Source: Ashinkailepas kermadecensis (lineage: Eukaryota; Arthropoda; Thecostraca; Neolepadidae). Taken from it: 64,000 nucleotides of DNA. The stretch covers positions 1 through 64,000 of the forward strand of contig JAOTOM010004015.1 in NCBI GenBank assembly GCA_034440615.1. The letters run 5' to 3'. The translations under genes were made by a program, and so were the position numbers. A model generated the notes under the pieces. The model ran no database searches, was not told the origin of the DNA, and was given only the letters and a program-made list of their open reading frames with translations. Shown here piece by piece: positions 12,561 through 24,180 of the stretch. The stretch's first letter is position 1. Every line of letters begins with the position of its first letter.

Positions 12561-12920
12561 ATATGAGGCATCAGTAGAGTAACTGTATTCCAGCTTTCAA
12601 TACCTCCTCCAATGTCAATAAAATTGAGTATACTTCCTGGGCTCTGATTTGTACTTTGGAATTCATAGGGTGATAGGTCATATAGGTCGGATGGGCGAAC
12701 AGGCCACAAATGTGATCTGGTAATGGAACATCAATGTCACCCTATAATTCCCAGGATTAAATGAAGTGTAATGTATGATGCAGCATATAAAGCTCCATGC
12801 ACTTCGCATTATCACATGTTTGGGATAGGTGGGTGGGGGAGGGGGAGGGCGTTTTAGGTCGTTTTTTTCATTCAACGTCATGGGCGTACTGCTAAGGTTA
12901 ACGAATTTTGGGAGCTGTAC

Positions 12921-13342
12921 GCCCTCTCCACGTCCCCCACTGTGGCGACACACATGCCCCCCCCACGTCCCCCCACTGTCGTGATGCCTATGCCCTTCTC
13001 ACGTCCCCCACTGTGGCGACACCCATGCCCTCCCCACGTTCCCAACTGTGGGGACACCCATGCCCTCTCCACGTCCCCCCACTGTGGTGACGCCTATGCC
13101 CTTCTCACGTTCCCCACTGTGGCGACACCCATGCCCTCTCCACGTCCCCCACTGTGGCGACACCCATGCCCTCCCCACGTTCCCAACTGTGGCGACACCC
13201 ATGCCCTCCCCACGTTCCCAACTGTGGCGACACACATGCCCTCCCCACGTTCCAAACTGTGGCGACGCCTATGCCCTCCCCACGTCCCACACAATGGTGA
13301 CACCTATGCCCTCTCCACGTCCTCCACTGTGGCGATGCCTAT
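12921..13342 (+). repeat. 35-bp minisatellite, 12 copies
   Basis: Twelve head-to-tail units of 35 bases (one or two of 36), opening with GCCCTCTCCACGT, continuing with CCCCCACTGTGGCGAC and ending with ACCCAT. Two unit subtypes occur, distinguished by CTCCCC versus TTCTCA and by ACACCCAT versus GCCTAT. The overlapping frames on both strands are repeat translations. Confidence 0.95.
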
Positions 13343-13944
13343 GCACAAGCAGCTTAATGCAAATTAATTTGCCATGATCAGATCAATGCACGATCTCATG
13401 ACCTTTCATTGATGTTCTGGCCCCTCAAAGTGTCCAATTATAATGCATAGTTTATTCTTACTGACACCTACCCAATCAAATACCAAACTAGCGCCGAAAG
13501 CATTAAATTCGCAGTTCGGACTCTATAAAGAGTTTAGAGATCAAATGTCACAACTGATCTGACACCAAATAGGAGATTTTGAATGAGATCAGGAGCATGC
13601 TCGATATCGGAATTATTCAAAATCGTAGATGGGATTTAGAGTGACTATGTCACGATAAATCTCTATCGGAGATTTAATACATGGCGGTCGGTTCTCTAAA
13701 GTTGTCGAGAAATGTTTGTCTGTCTGTCTGTGTGGCTGTGTGTCTGTGTGTCTGTGTGTATGTGCCGCTTCGACTCATGCTGTGCGAAAACGGCCGGGCG
13801 GATTTTGCTCAAATTTCACACGTGATCGCCGGTACGGGGGACAGATTATGGCGGTGGTAGTGATAACGCTGCAAGAAATCGGAAGCTCCTTGTCACCTAC
13901 TGCAGCCCCACACCTCATGGTGCTCCCTGCCACATCAGTCAATA
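13343..13944. other. Non-coding; (CTGT)-rich repeat piece
   Basis: Around 13714-13765 there is a CTGT/GTGT-rich stretch followed at about 13790 by AACGGCCGGGCGGATTTTGC. That arrangement resembles a widespread invertebrate dispersed element in which a TGTC run leads into an 'ACGG..GG.CCGATTTTG' block. Family assignment is from memory and uncertain. No gene is seen. Confidence 0.35.
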
Positions 13945-14447
13945 TCAATTATGTGGTTAAAGTTGATGGAGCTGGATGAACAGATGTGGCTGCGCCTCCC
14001 ACTTCATCAAAATTAAAGACAGTTAATGTGGTGACCGTCACGTGTTGCCATAGGGTTATGATCGAGTTCAGTATTGAACTCATGCAGTGCGGAACTCCGA
14101 AGCCCTGAAACCATCAGTCTATCTATCTCGGCCTAAAACCCGAAAAACTCGGAAAATGTAAAAGATCATCCGAGGTTCAGCTAGGCCCCGAATCCTTTAA
14201 TCCACCTTTAATCACTTTGGAAAGCAAACCTATGTATGCACATTAGCTCAGCTGATAAGTTTCAGCAAGCGAGAAATATTCCCAAACTTTATTGTGTTCA
14301 ATATTGGAGTAGGTTTCCTGCAACAACCTAGTATGATGATTATAATTCTTATTCAGGGATCTGAACAAAGTCCTTCGTTGTCAGCGCTACGTATTCCCCA
14401 GGTATTAAACGTTAGAACATTTAATTTAGAGGTAATACCGCCATACC
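13945..14447 (+). repeat. Dispersed repeat, copy 2
   Basis: Direct-orientation counterpart of 10480-11040, including the motif pair ATTCAGGGATCTGAACAAAG and TCCTTCGTTGTCAGCGC. The MITE at 14448-15268 follows immediately. The two copies lie 3.4 kb apart. Confidence 0.75.
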
Positions 14448-15268
14448 GTTCCCGCCATTCCGGTAAGATCCTCGCACCCCGTCACGGGGGAGGGATGGGG
14501 GCTCATTATATTACCATCTAATCTCCAAACTAAGCGTCACACGAAACCGGAAGATTTGTCATCGGAAAGCGCTCTACGAATATGACCAGAAACCACCCGC
14601 AGCATTTTATCATCTCAAAGTGTGACGTCAACAGGGGGTATTTGTGGTCACGATTGACGTCAAGTTGTATGCTCTGGGTAGTTTATTTGGTATATTTTAC
14701 AAACAAAACTTGCTTGGAATCAGAAAAGGACGACGAAATGGACCGTGGTCCCAACATTTTCGCGCATTCAAAAATACAGCTTTTATTTCCAAAATGTTGA
14801 GTTTTCGACTTTATTTACTTTGTTTGTGTCTAATTGATAGAACACACCGATAAACTGTGTTTTAAGTAAGATAAGCCCCATAGAAATTCCTTAACTTAGC
14901 AAGAATCTTCGATATTTATCCCCAATAGCAAATATGCAAAACAAGTAAGTCATCAAAAACGCAAGATTCCAAAAATTCCTCTGGGGCACTTTGTTGCGTC
15001 TCTAAAAGTAAGCAATCGCTGAAAGTTTCATTAAAACATCTTCACCCGTTAAAGCGTGACGACTGGTTGAACATTTTTGAAGGTGACCTAACTTGACCTT
15101 AATTAACTCGAGACCGTGAACGACCTGACCTTAACATTTTCACCAAGCATGTCAAATTGATGTAGGAACAGGTATGCCAATATTCGGCCCGCTGTTGCAC
15201 GCAGTTTTTTTTTACTATCCGCGGAAAACCTAATGGGGGTGTAAAAAGATCCCCCGATACTGCGAGGG
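14448..15268 (-). mobile_element. piggyBac-like TTAA MITE, diverged copy
   Basis: Reverse-complement counterpart of the element at 50140-50971. Shared blocks include AGATCCTC next to CACCCCGTC at the left end, CTAATCTCCAAACTAAGCGT, the GTTAAAGCGTGA and AGCAATCG region near 15020-15070, and CCGCGGAAAACCT near the right end. The right end abuts TTAA at 15269-15272; the left TTAA is degraded. There is no protein-coding capacity. It carries TGACCT half-sites near 15082-15099. Confidence 0.75.
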
Positions 15269-15272
15269 TTAA

Positions 15273-15905
15273 GATGCAAACCCAAAGATGTTTTAAAACG
15301 TACTTCGCCTAAATATGTATGTAGGGCACCAGATGTTCTCACCCTCGGTTGCCTAGTTCTCTCACCCTCTAATGCCTAGTTACAAAGTGTGTCTTATACT
15401 AGCTGTCTTAACTCCTAACCTCCAAACCGTAGTCCTATCCCATCTCATTAGAATGGTAGAAATATGTCTAACCGAAGCGCCAATCCCTTTGCAAGAACAT
15501 ATTTTCCCGAACGCGTGTGCCGGCCGCCCGCCGCAAGCCGAGTCGTCCGGGGCCAAGTGGCGCGGACGCCTCACTCCGGCACCCTGCCGACCTTGCACCA
15601 AGTTGCAAACCTGGGTGGTGTCAAGTTGCAAACATGAGCGCGTCACATCTGCACTGCAACTTTCGGCTTGCTCACACTTTATCTGCACAGTACACACATA
15701 CACTCCTGCTGGACACACACGGTCACATATATGGTGAAAACTGAGGATGTCGAGAAAATTCGTCAGGAGACTGGTAAGCATCTGACAATGCTCCAGACGG
15801 AGTTTGAAAACCGAGGACGTCAAAAATGTTCTCGGTATTCACTTCACGTCCTCGGTTCCCAGGTGTGCAAACAGAAAATGGCCTCGGTATGCACGAAGTA
15901 CAAGT
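15273..15905. other. No gene; short hairpin near 15809
   Basis: Overlapping 121- and 147-codon frames on opposite strands show no recognisable protein. A perfect 12-bp inverted repeat, AACCGAGGACGT with ACGTCCTCGGTT, spans about 15809-15857 with a loop of roughly 25 bases. Nothing else is supported. Confidence 0.45.
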
Positions 15906-16098
<193 letters not shown>

Positions 16099-16139
16099 GT
16101 TAAGGGGTAATGAGAACCAAGAGGCCCACCGAGGCTAAT

Positions 16140-16152
16140 TTATTTTGAAAAA

Positions 16153-16183
<31 letters not shown>

Positions 16184-16460
16184 CAAAACACAAAATAAAA
16201 CACCCACAAAAAACAAAAACCAACCCAACCACCACCACCAAAAAAAAAAACAAAAAAAAAAAAAAAAACAAAAAAAAAAAAAAAAAACAACCCCCAAACC
16301 CCACCCAACCCCAAAAAAAAACCAAACAAACCCACAACAAAAAAAGAAAACCAAAACCCAAAACAACCAAAAAAAAAAAAAAAAAAAAATTAAATAAAAA
16401 AAAAAAAAAAAAAAACAACCAAAAAGTTATGTAAAAAAAAGAAAAAAAAATATAGCCTGA
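16140..16460. repeat. A/C-only low-complexity tract
   Basis: About 310 bases are almost entirely A and C on the plus strand, with poly(A) blocks broken by CCC and AAC groups; G and T are nearly absent. It lies 3' of the LINE fragment on the minus strand, where it reads as T/G, so it is not a normal poly(A) tail. It may be a decayed homopolymer or an assembly or consensus error. Confidence 0.8.
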
Positions 16461-16479
16461 TAAAAAGACCCACCCCAAA

Positions 16480-16795
16480 CCATCACCGCATCCTAAAGAA
16501 ACCATCAACCAACACCCCACACATCTATCAATGCCTATCTACCCTAGCTATCCAGCCCTATTCCCTTGAACCCTCTTAACACATGTGGATTTAATGCCTT
16601 ACCAATAATTTTCAAACTGCATCCATGCCTGCTTAAAGGGGTCTATGCCTTGCACACTTGTGCACAAGTTACTTATTCCACTGATGAGCCTAGTTAATTT
16701 GCGCTGCACTCTTTCTAACATATCTATATCTTCTTCTAGGTAGGGGATACATGCTTGTACATAATATTCCAAGTGGGGTCGCACATATGCTTATA
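16480..16795 (-). pseudogene. CR1-like LINE reverse transcriptase fragment
   Basis: The minus-strand frame from 16784 reads [20 protein letters not shown] followed by [12 protein letters not shown]. This is the well-known block after the polymerase domain in CR1-group LINE ORF2 proteins (RPHLEY..QAW.PYL..DI..LE.VQRRAT). After it the frame jumps to the 3' end shared with 3620-3860, so an internal deletion has removed most of the carboxy terminus. No palm motifs remain. Confidence 0.75.
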
Positions 16796-16965
<170 letters not shown>

Positions 16966-18074
16966 CGGTTCAAAATTAACCCGAGTTCCCAAAAAGTTAA
17001 GGAGGTGCCACGAAAAGTCACGTCGGGCACGGAAAACTCCACTTGGGCCGCAAAATACTGCATCAACTAAATAAAACATTGGTGTTTCTAAAACTTGCCG
17101 GCCATTTCGGAAGCATTTCAACAGGAGGTAGGGGGTTTAAATCCACCGACTTCGGAACGATGGTGATAGGTTGGGCACCTTGCAGCGCAAAATTAACTTG
17201 TTGCTACTCATCTTAGCATAAAATAATAATGGGTACTTATCAAATAACTTTGGTCGAAATTTCATCACTGAAAGGGGCTTAGACCGCAAATGTAAAATCC
17301 AGCCCATGAAATATAGGTGCTTCTGTTGTTGGGGAAGGGAATGTGGTGTGAGCAGTAGGAGCAGTTCCTCCCACAATCTCAAAACACTGCAGCTTAAAGC
17401 TGTGGATTCCTTGGTTTTTCAAGCAAAAATTGGGAGACATCTGGATAAAAAGCTTGACTTTTCCCCTGCGCCAGCCTTGAAGGCCTGTCGATAGCACTGA
17501 CCATGTGTGAGGCCACAGGGTGACCAACCCCTTCCCTGAACTGATGAAACTTCAATTGAAATGGACCTGAAATTGAATACCCGGTGTACTGAAGCTTATA
17601 ATATTGGTATGAATGCACACAGACATGTTTCAACCCCTTTTCCACACCATTTTGGAATAAGAGAAGATCACACAAATAATTAATGCTGTTCTCCAATATT
17701 ACTACCAGATTCCTACGAAATGCTGAAATTATTTGCCATCTCAGAAAAAAATGCACATTACATGTAATAAAAAGAGGTATTCATCATCTTATTCATCTTT
17801 TTAGGCATGCATGGCCACAAATCCTCTTCTTAATAGCATCTTTTGCACTGCAGTTGGTCCAATTGTTCTCCCAAATGTACGAAATGTGCCTTTTCCTTTA
17901 GGGGTCAGGGGTCTCTGTGAACCAGCTTGTGCACGCACAGTGCACCTCAAGTTGCTAAGATTTACAGTCTAGGATGTGACCATGCAGAAAGAATGTTAGA
18001 ATGGATATGGATGTAAGAAAATTGCATTAATTATGCATGGCAATTAACAAGCAAATTCAGTTGATAAAAACATC
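16966..18074. other. No recognisable gene
   Basis: Minus-strand frames at 17279-17527 and 17394-17756 adjoin in different frames but show no motif I know; a decayed mobile element is possible. No RNA gene or clear repeat is seen. Confidence 0.4.
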
Positions 18075-18392
18075 ATAATTTGCAAAGGTGGGCGCGCCGC
18101 TGAATTTTGGTACTTGCGCCCGCGCCCCTGCGCCGGCGGCGATGCCCACCTGCGCCCGCGCCGCTGCGCCGGTATTTTTGGCCCCTGCAGTTGCGCCCCG
18201 CGACGCTGCTCCGCTGCGCCGCGCGCCGCTATTAATTAAGTATGCCTATACAAAAACTATGTGCAGTGCCAAAGTTTCTACCTATTTAGCCCCCCAAAAA
18301 ACAGTTTTAGGCTATAAAAAAGTCATTTTTATTGAAAATAACTTATAATTGGCATCACTGTTACCTATATTCATATTAAAGATTAAACTATG

Positions 18393-18533
18393 TGTGAAAA
18401 AGGTTTTTCTGTCCCCTCTGCTTATGGGGCAAACCTTCATTTTCGGCTCGTAGATAGTCTAGGGTACCTCAGCGTTTGCGATATTTAAAACCCCGGTTAT
18501 AAATTCAATGGTTCGAATCCTTCATCTCCGAGC
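18393..18533 (+). repeat. Left direct repeat (putative LTR)
   Basis: 141 bases matched at 21822-21962. It contains GGTTCGAATCC, which resembles a pol III B box, but no tRNA fold surrounds it. Confidence 0.75.
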
Positions 18534-21500
18534 TCTCATCTGCACACCTCTTGACACGCCCTTCCAAAGCCAGCACTTCTATATTGTGCGAATTAGTAAC
18601 AGACAAATGGCCACGAAGATCAGACATTAATGCGCAGCGTAATATAGCGTTTAACAATGTAGCTTCATTTTGACACAGGTGCAACTATTTCTATCAGAGA
18701 ATTACATCTCAACAGACGCAGCGACCCTCAGGCAGAGTCCCGACGTACCTCTGTGGGGCCAGAGCTGGCCAGGCGGCGGCGAGCCGCCTGAGGGGCGACC
18801 GCCCACGACGACCGTTCGTCCAAGATAGCCTCCTGCCTCGCGGTACCGTCGCTAGATACTCGCAGACGACACGTCACTGGTCACGTGACTTAGTCCACAT
18901 CACTACTGCGCTGCATGGCCAGTGGGGTTACTCATCCCCGCTGGAGAACAAAGCTCGCTCTGCATGTGAGCGCGCTGTCTGACATCAGACATATGTCAGC
19001 TCAGAGTCAGATATCAGAGCCGCCTCTGATGACATCCAGAGACTGGCCTCGCGTGGGAACGAGTGCTGAGACGGCACCTTCTGTGAGGCCCGCGCGGTAT
19101 CGGGGTCAGACAGTGAGCTGTCAGCATTTCACCGGACGTTGTTCCACAACAATCGGCTGACTGGTAGAGGCTCGGTACTGCAGCGTCTGGTCTGGCGACA
19201 CGGCGCCTGACACACTAGCGACACACGACGTTCAATTCGCCGCATGGCAGCTGGCATAAACATCATAGACACGCCTGTCCATAGGGTTCCCACAATATAA
19301 TCACTTGTCCTACATCGCCCACTGACGATCACATCACCCACTGGCAACGGCGGCGCGGCGCGCGCCGGGGAGGGGACTGAATGGCTGGGATTTAGATGCC
19401 CCAAAACCAACTTTGTTACAACACAGCGCAGATCCTAAAGATTTGGATTATCGCACACAAGGGGAATCCTAAATCCCACTAGACGAATCACGGCCATAAC
19501 ACAATCACACGATGTGTCAATACCTAAAGTCCTACGAGTTTAATTCAATGCACATCCTAAATTAATACAATTAAAGCCAATCCAAAGTTAAAGTTCCGCC
19601 GAAGATCGAAGATGAAGAAGTGCTGAATCACCATAGCGTTCGTTGTTCACTGAAGATTCTACCAACAGTGTGGCAGGGAAGGCAAGGCGTCGGCCTGCCC
19701 ACCTGTGTGTTCCTCTCGGGCACACTCGAGCATATGTCGCTCAAGTTATCGAGAGCGCCAGTCGGTTAGGCGCAGGTAGCCTGGTAGGGTGACATGGCAG
19801 CGCACTTCAGACTGCGCCAGCTGTGAGCAGGTGTCGCCATGAAGCGCAGCTCCGGATGGTCAGTGGTGTGGTCAATCCCACTGGTCGGAGTCGCCAGCAG
19901 TGCTGTAACAGCAGCTGTCTGGATCGCGGTCATCTATCTGTGGCAGATTAGTGAGTGGTGACGATTTGAACTGGACTGACGCGTCCAACTCAAGTTAGTC
20001 GAGCACTATCTCCTGTTGATCAGATGAAGTCAGCTTTCTCTTCACCGGGTGGAAAGCAGGAATGGTTAACTTGCTGTGAAGGTCGGAGACAAGACTCGGT
20101 TCGCATGGGCGGACAGCAGGTTGCGTGATCATTTTAGCCACTATCCAAAATTAATACAACACTTCACAAGCTATATCTCTCAATCCAGACTAGCCTATTT
20201 GGCACTACCCACGTTGTGTCTCTGTTTGATATAGGTGTCGCCACTTGCGTCAAGTTTTTCCAAAGTCCCGATAGGTGGCACCACATATGACCTACCGATT
20301 TTTTTTTATGTCAGGCGGCGCCATTGGAGTCCGTAACTGTCACCATAGATGGCGCTATCCGCGCTCCGGAGTTTCCGTATAGGTGGCGTCACTGTAGGTT
20401 GGCACTGTCAACTAAACAAAAGTACACTCCAAACAAGAGCTCATTATATGACCTGGACAGTCAAGGTTCAGCGAAAATGCAAAGATTTGAGCAATGGGAA
20501 CGATTTCTACCAAACATACTCCACAAATATTCGCGTGTCTCACTAGACACCAGGGATCAGCATGAATCGTTGCTCTGTCATTGGACTCTCTAAGTCTCGA
20601 CAGTACTGAGAGGCTAATCAAGCTTCAGTCAGAGCTCTCTCAGGAGCTCAAGCAAACGGCTTAACCCAAGCTAAGTGGCCTACTAGCCAAGTAACTTCTT
20701 AATGCTCAGGTTACTTAACCATTATTGCACCGAATCCGTATAGGCTGTGACATACTAGTCCACCAACCTCTTAGCGCTCAAGTAAATCAAACCATTTTGC
20801 ACCGTATCCAACATACATATGCACAAACATACATGTTCCCAATAATTTTCTTTCATCTGGCCACAGGTGTTAACCAAATAAAATAATTATGCCCTTGCAT
20901 TGGCACTAATCTCATTTTCCTCAAATAAAATACTTCAAATAATTAATCTCTGAAAGCTAAATCAATTCTGTAATATTAAATTCCCTTAAAGGCGAATTAT
21001 TCAAGTCCCAAAATTATTTGTATATGACTGTCCTATTTAATTATCAGCTATTCCTATCATTAAATTATTTTTCTAAGTAGGTACCATCTATTTTTAGAGT
21101 GCATCGGAGTTCCGTATAATACTACAATTGAATGTAAACTTCATTTCAACAATGTTTCGTTACTCTAAGTTAACCTATTTTTCCATTTTAATTAATTAAG
21201 CAACTCACAAAATTAATTATAACTCACTGAAGAATGGTTTGATATTTTCCTCAAACCATGAGCTCATATCTCGAGCCGTATTTAAATAATAATGTTGGCT
21301 GTCGTTTCAACTGATTTAATCAAGTTCATTTTCCATAATTATTAACTCACAAATATTAGGCTTCACTAATTTTATGTTTCAATTTCGTATCAGAGTCCAC
21401 ACAATAATTTACTTTGGTATCAGAGTCCACACAATAATTTACTTTGGCATCAGATCCACACAATAATTTACAAGTATCGCATACGAAGATCAGCAGACCT

Positions 21501-21821
21501 AAAACGATATTATAAAATTATACAACACTGTTCTAGTAGTGGCCAAAATTCATACAGGTGTTTTGGCAGGACTTCGGGAATGCCCGGACTCACGGTTTTA
21601 CTGGCTTCAGATGTGAAGATGGCTGCAGCTGTGAATTTTTATTGAAGCTTCTGGCTTCCTCTGGTACAGCAGTTGCTCCTCTCTGACGATGGCTTCCTGT
21701 TTTGACTCAGGCACCATGGTTAGATTCAATCCTGAATTATTGGCAATTTCAGGCAGAGCTTCCATCTCAGGTCATGAACACATAGTTGCAAAAACCCAAT
21801 CCTGGGTCACGGATCACCAGT

Positions 21822-21962
21822 TGTAAAAAAGGTTTTTCTGTCCCCTCTGCTTATGGGGCAAACCTTCATTTTCGGCTCGTAGATAGTCTAGGGTACCTCA
21901 GCGTTTGCGATATTTAAAACCCCGGTTATAAATTCAATGGTTCGAATCCTTCATCCCCGAGC
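21822..21962 (+). repeat. Right direct repeat (putative LTR)
   Basis: Near-identical partner of 18393-18533. It is preceded by GGATCACCAGT, a sequence often seen before the 3' LTR in invertebrate Gypsy-type elements (recollection, not checked). Confidence 0.7.
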
Positions 21963-22385
21963 CCGTGAGCTATATTGCTCGGCCGGCGGTAAATTTAGCC
22001 AGATTGGCCCCGCCCACTGAGTCTGAGTTTCCTCTTCCTCCTCAGGATCCTCCAGAGGCATGTCATCTGCCGCAAAGTGTAATCTGCCGCATGGTTCGTA
22101 TAATTACTTATAATACTACACGTAACAGGTAGTCAGGTACATGTGTTTTCCGCGTCGGATTCTTAGGTCGTATTTTATCGCTCGCTAAAGCTGGGCAGCG
22201 GCGCGGACAGCGGCGCGGATTTTTTACTTGCGCCGCGCGCCGTTGCGCCGTTTTTTTTTTTTTTTAAAAAATAGAATTCGCGCCGGCGCCGCTGCGCCGC
22301 TGGTTTTCAAGGTGCGCCGCCGGCGCAGCGGCGCAGCGGCGCAGCGGCGCAATTTGCGTGCGCCGTGCCCACGTTTGATAGTTTG

Positions 22386-23382
22386 AAATGAGGATATTTC
22401 CTTCAAAATGCACTTTAATACTGCCCTTAAAGGTCTGGCGCAATTCTGATATAGAAATACTAATACCCAGACATACTTTTAAAATCAATTTTGATAACCT
22501 GCATCAGTAGATACTTCCCACTTACTCTACAAAATACCTTGCCTTCTTATTACTTCACACAGGGCTAGAGAGCAGATAGTGAGGCACAGGTCATGCCAAA
22601 TATACTTACTTCTTAGTGCCATCTAATGGTTTTCACATGCTGAGCAATGGGTATTGAACTATGGTTAAATCTGTCATAGCATATGTGATATGTGAGATTG
22701 TGATACTGTACACATACTTTGGGTATGTGATGCCGATGAGATTGGCTATGATAGCACAATGGGGAATGATTTGAGGAGTTTGGAATTGTGGAGGAGTGTG
22801 ATATGCAATATCAGGTGAATGGTGCTAAATAAGCTGGGATATATAGTTCCCTTGAAACTTGGGATGATGGATTGACTGGGGTGTGAACATGTACTTTTCT
22901 GGTATCTTTTCTAGATAGGCTTGACCCAAATGGGCCCCTGTGGCTCTTATTAAGCCTTAACACTTTATGACTTTATAACTTTATAACATGTATGTTGGTT
23001 TCATATCGTGTGCATGGCACATTCAAGATTATAATATTACAAGATGTAGCTAAGCTTTTTTCTCCAAAGGCAGGCAAGGATAGGTTAGGTTAGGATGCAT
23101 TTTTAATTCATTTTTAAACATTTCTTTTTATGCTATGCTACCTAAATGCTATGCTATACTCTCCTTTTTTTGTGTTATTTTTCCCCACAACATGAAAAGT
23201 AAGCAATTGCACAGAAAATGAGCGGTCCTATCATCTTAGTCACATCCACAAACATTGCATTGGAATTACAAATTCAAATGATTCATAAAACGCATTATAA
23301 AGTACACATTTACCGGTAAGCCTAGGTTCATATTTGAACCTAGGCCAGGATTTGAACATCCTAGTTCATATTCACCCGCCCC
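22386..23382. other. No recognisable gene
   Basis: AT-rich sequence. A short AGGTTAGGTTAGG stretch near 23087 is two to three units of the arthropod telomere motif TTAGG, too short to mean much. Nothing else is supported. Confidence 0.45.
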
Positions 23383-23695
23383 GGTAGCTCTGTTGGTTAG
23401 AGCGCCTGACAGGGTTCCTGGCAAGACAGGGTTCGAATCGCTTCGCGCGCTCACATTTAGTCCCCGGCTGGGAGGGTCAGTTGGCAGCTGGCCCGATAAG
23501 GCCGGGGACGAGCTACCGGGCGGCCGTGTCGGTGCATTGACGGCACGTTAAACTTTCGGTCAAAATTCTGCCGTTGAACTGGTATTCATGGATCGGGTGG
23601 TAGGGCAAGGGTTCATGCAACAAGCTCTGCTTAGCAATAGGACCCTGGTTCATAAAGCCACCCAAGCAAGAACTTGGATTACATTTATTTTTAAA
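23383..23695 (+). mobile_element. tRNA-derived SINE
   Basis: The head has a pol III A box (GGTAGCTCTGTTGGTTAGAG at about 23390) and a B box (GGGTTCGAATCG at about 23429) at tRNA-like spacing. It is followed by a GC-rich body (GACGGCACGTTAAACTTTCG near 23540) and an AT-rich end near 23670-23695. The head lacks a convincing anticodon stem and 3' acceptor, so it is not a functional tRNA gene. The box order gives plus-strand orientation. Confidence 0.7.
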
Positions 23696-24180
23696 AGGGG
23701 CAAATCCAGCTATGGTTTCAATTTCAATTCGTCAAACTTTAAGGGTTAGGAACGATAACAGGTTGAGGGTTGTTGTATCTTATGAACTGAATAAATTATG
23801 CACCTAATTTAAGAGCATGTTCAATAACCTAGGAATCCAAACAATACTCATCAGTCTCATATTTCAATTTCCCATGCCAACAATCAGAAACACTGTATGC
23901 CCAACCACAACAATCTAATGTCTTCGCTGCGCCACACATGAATCTTAGCCAGGTTTTAAAACGTATATGGAATGTTTACGTGACGTCACCGTATATACCA
24001 GAATCCTGATAAATTATACTAGACATCTCGCACATTCCTGTTTACGTCACAAGGGCTGAAACTAGAAAACATACTAGATTCCGTTGTACCCGTTGACCAG
24101 TATTAGCATGGATGATGTGCGCCTGGATTGGAAACTTCGCGTCGGCGCCTTTGATTTGCGCGTATCAGCGGCACCAACCT
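23696..24180. other. No recognisable gene
   Basis: No frame above about 60 codons and no repeat identified. Confidence 0.45.

Larger units (their letters stand above)
18393..21962. mobile_element. Non-autonomous LTR-like element nested in hAT
   Basis: Two direct repeats of 141 bases (18393-18533 and 21822-21962) differ at about two positions and begin TGTGAAAAAGG and TGTAAAAAAGG. They bracket about 3.3 kb without gag-pol frames. The near identity and the TG start suggest young LTRs of a coding-less (LARD- or TRIM-like) retrotransposon. I see no CA end, primer-binding site or flanking duplication, so a simple duplication remains possible. The interior has a 30-bp unit repeated three times at 21388-21470. 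Confidence 0.5.
18083..22377. mobile_element. hAT-type element with nested insertion
   Basis: The left end starts CAAAGGTGGGC and the right end, read inward, starts CAAACGTGGGC. They are flanked by 8-base duplications ATAATTTG (18075-18082) and ATAGTTTG (22378-22385). Both ends carry 150-190 bases of GC-rich subterminal repeats of GCGCCGCTGCG type, as hAT elements often do. An 8-bp target duplication and GTGGGC-type ends are hAT hallmarks. No transposase is present. After removal of the nested unit at 18393-21962 the element is only about 725 bp, so it is a hAT MITE. Confidence 0.7.

Noticed and set aside
16140..16460. Poly(A) tail of the neighbouring LINE
   Set aside because: The LINE fragment is on the minus strand, where the tract reads as T/G, and CR1-group elements do not end in poly(A).
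18500..18533. tRNA T-arm at GGTTCGAATCC
   Set aside because: The flanking bases do not pair as a T stem and there is no upstream A box; both copies lie in the direct repeats.
23085..23102. Telomeric (TTAGG)n array
   Set aside because: Only two to three units; too short to indicate an interstitial telomere.
23383..23455. Functional tRNA gene
   Set aside because: A and B boxes are present but there is no clear anticodon stem or 3' acceptor, and SINE body sequence follows directly.
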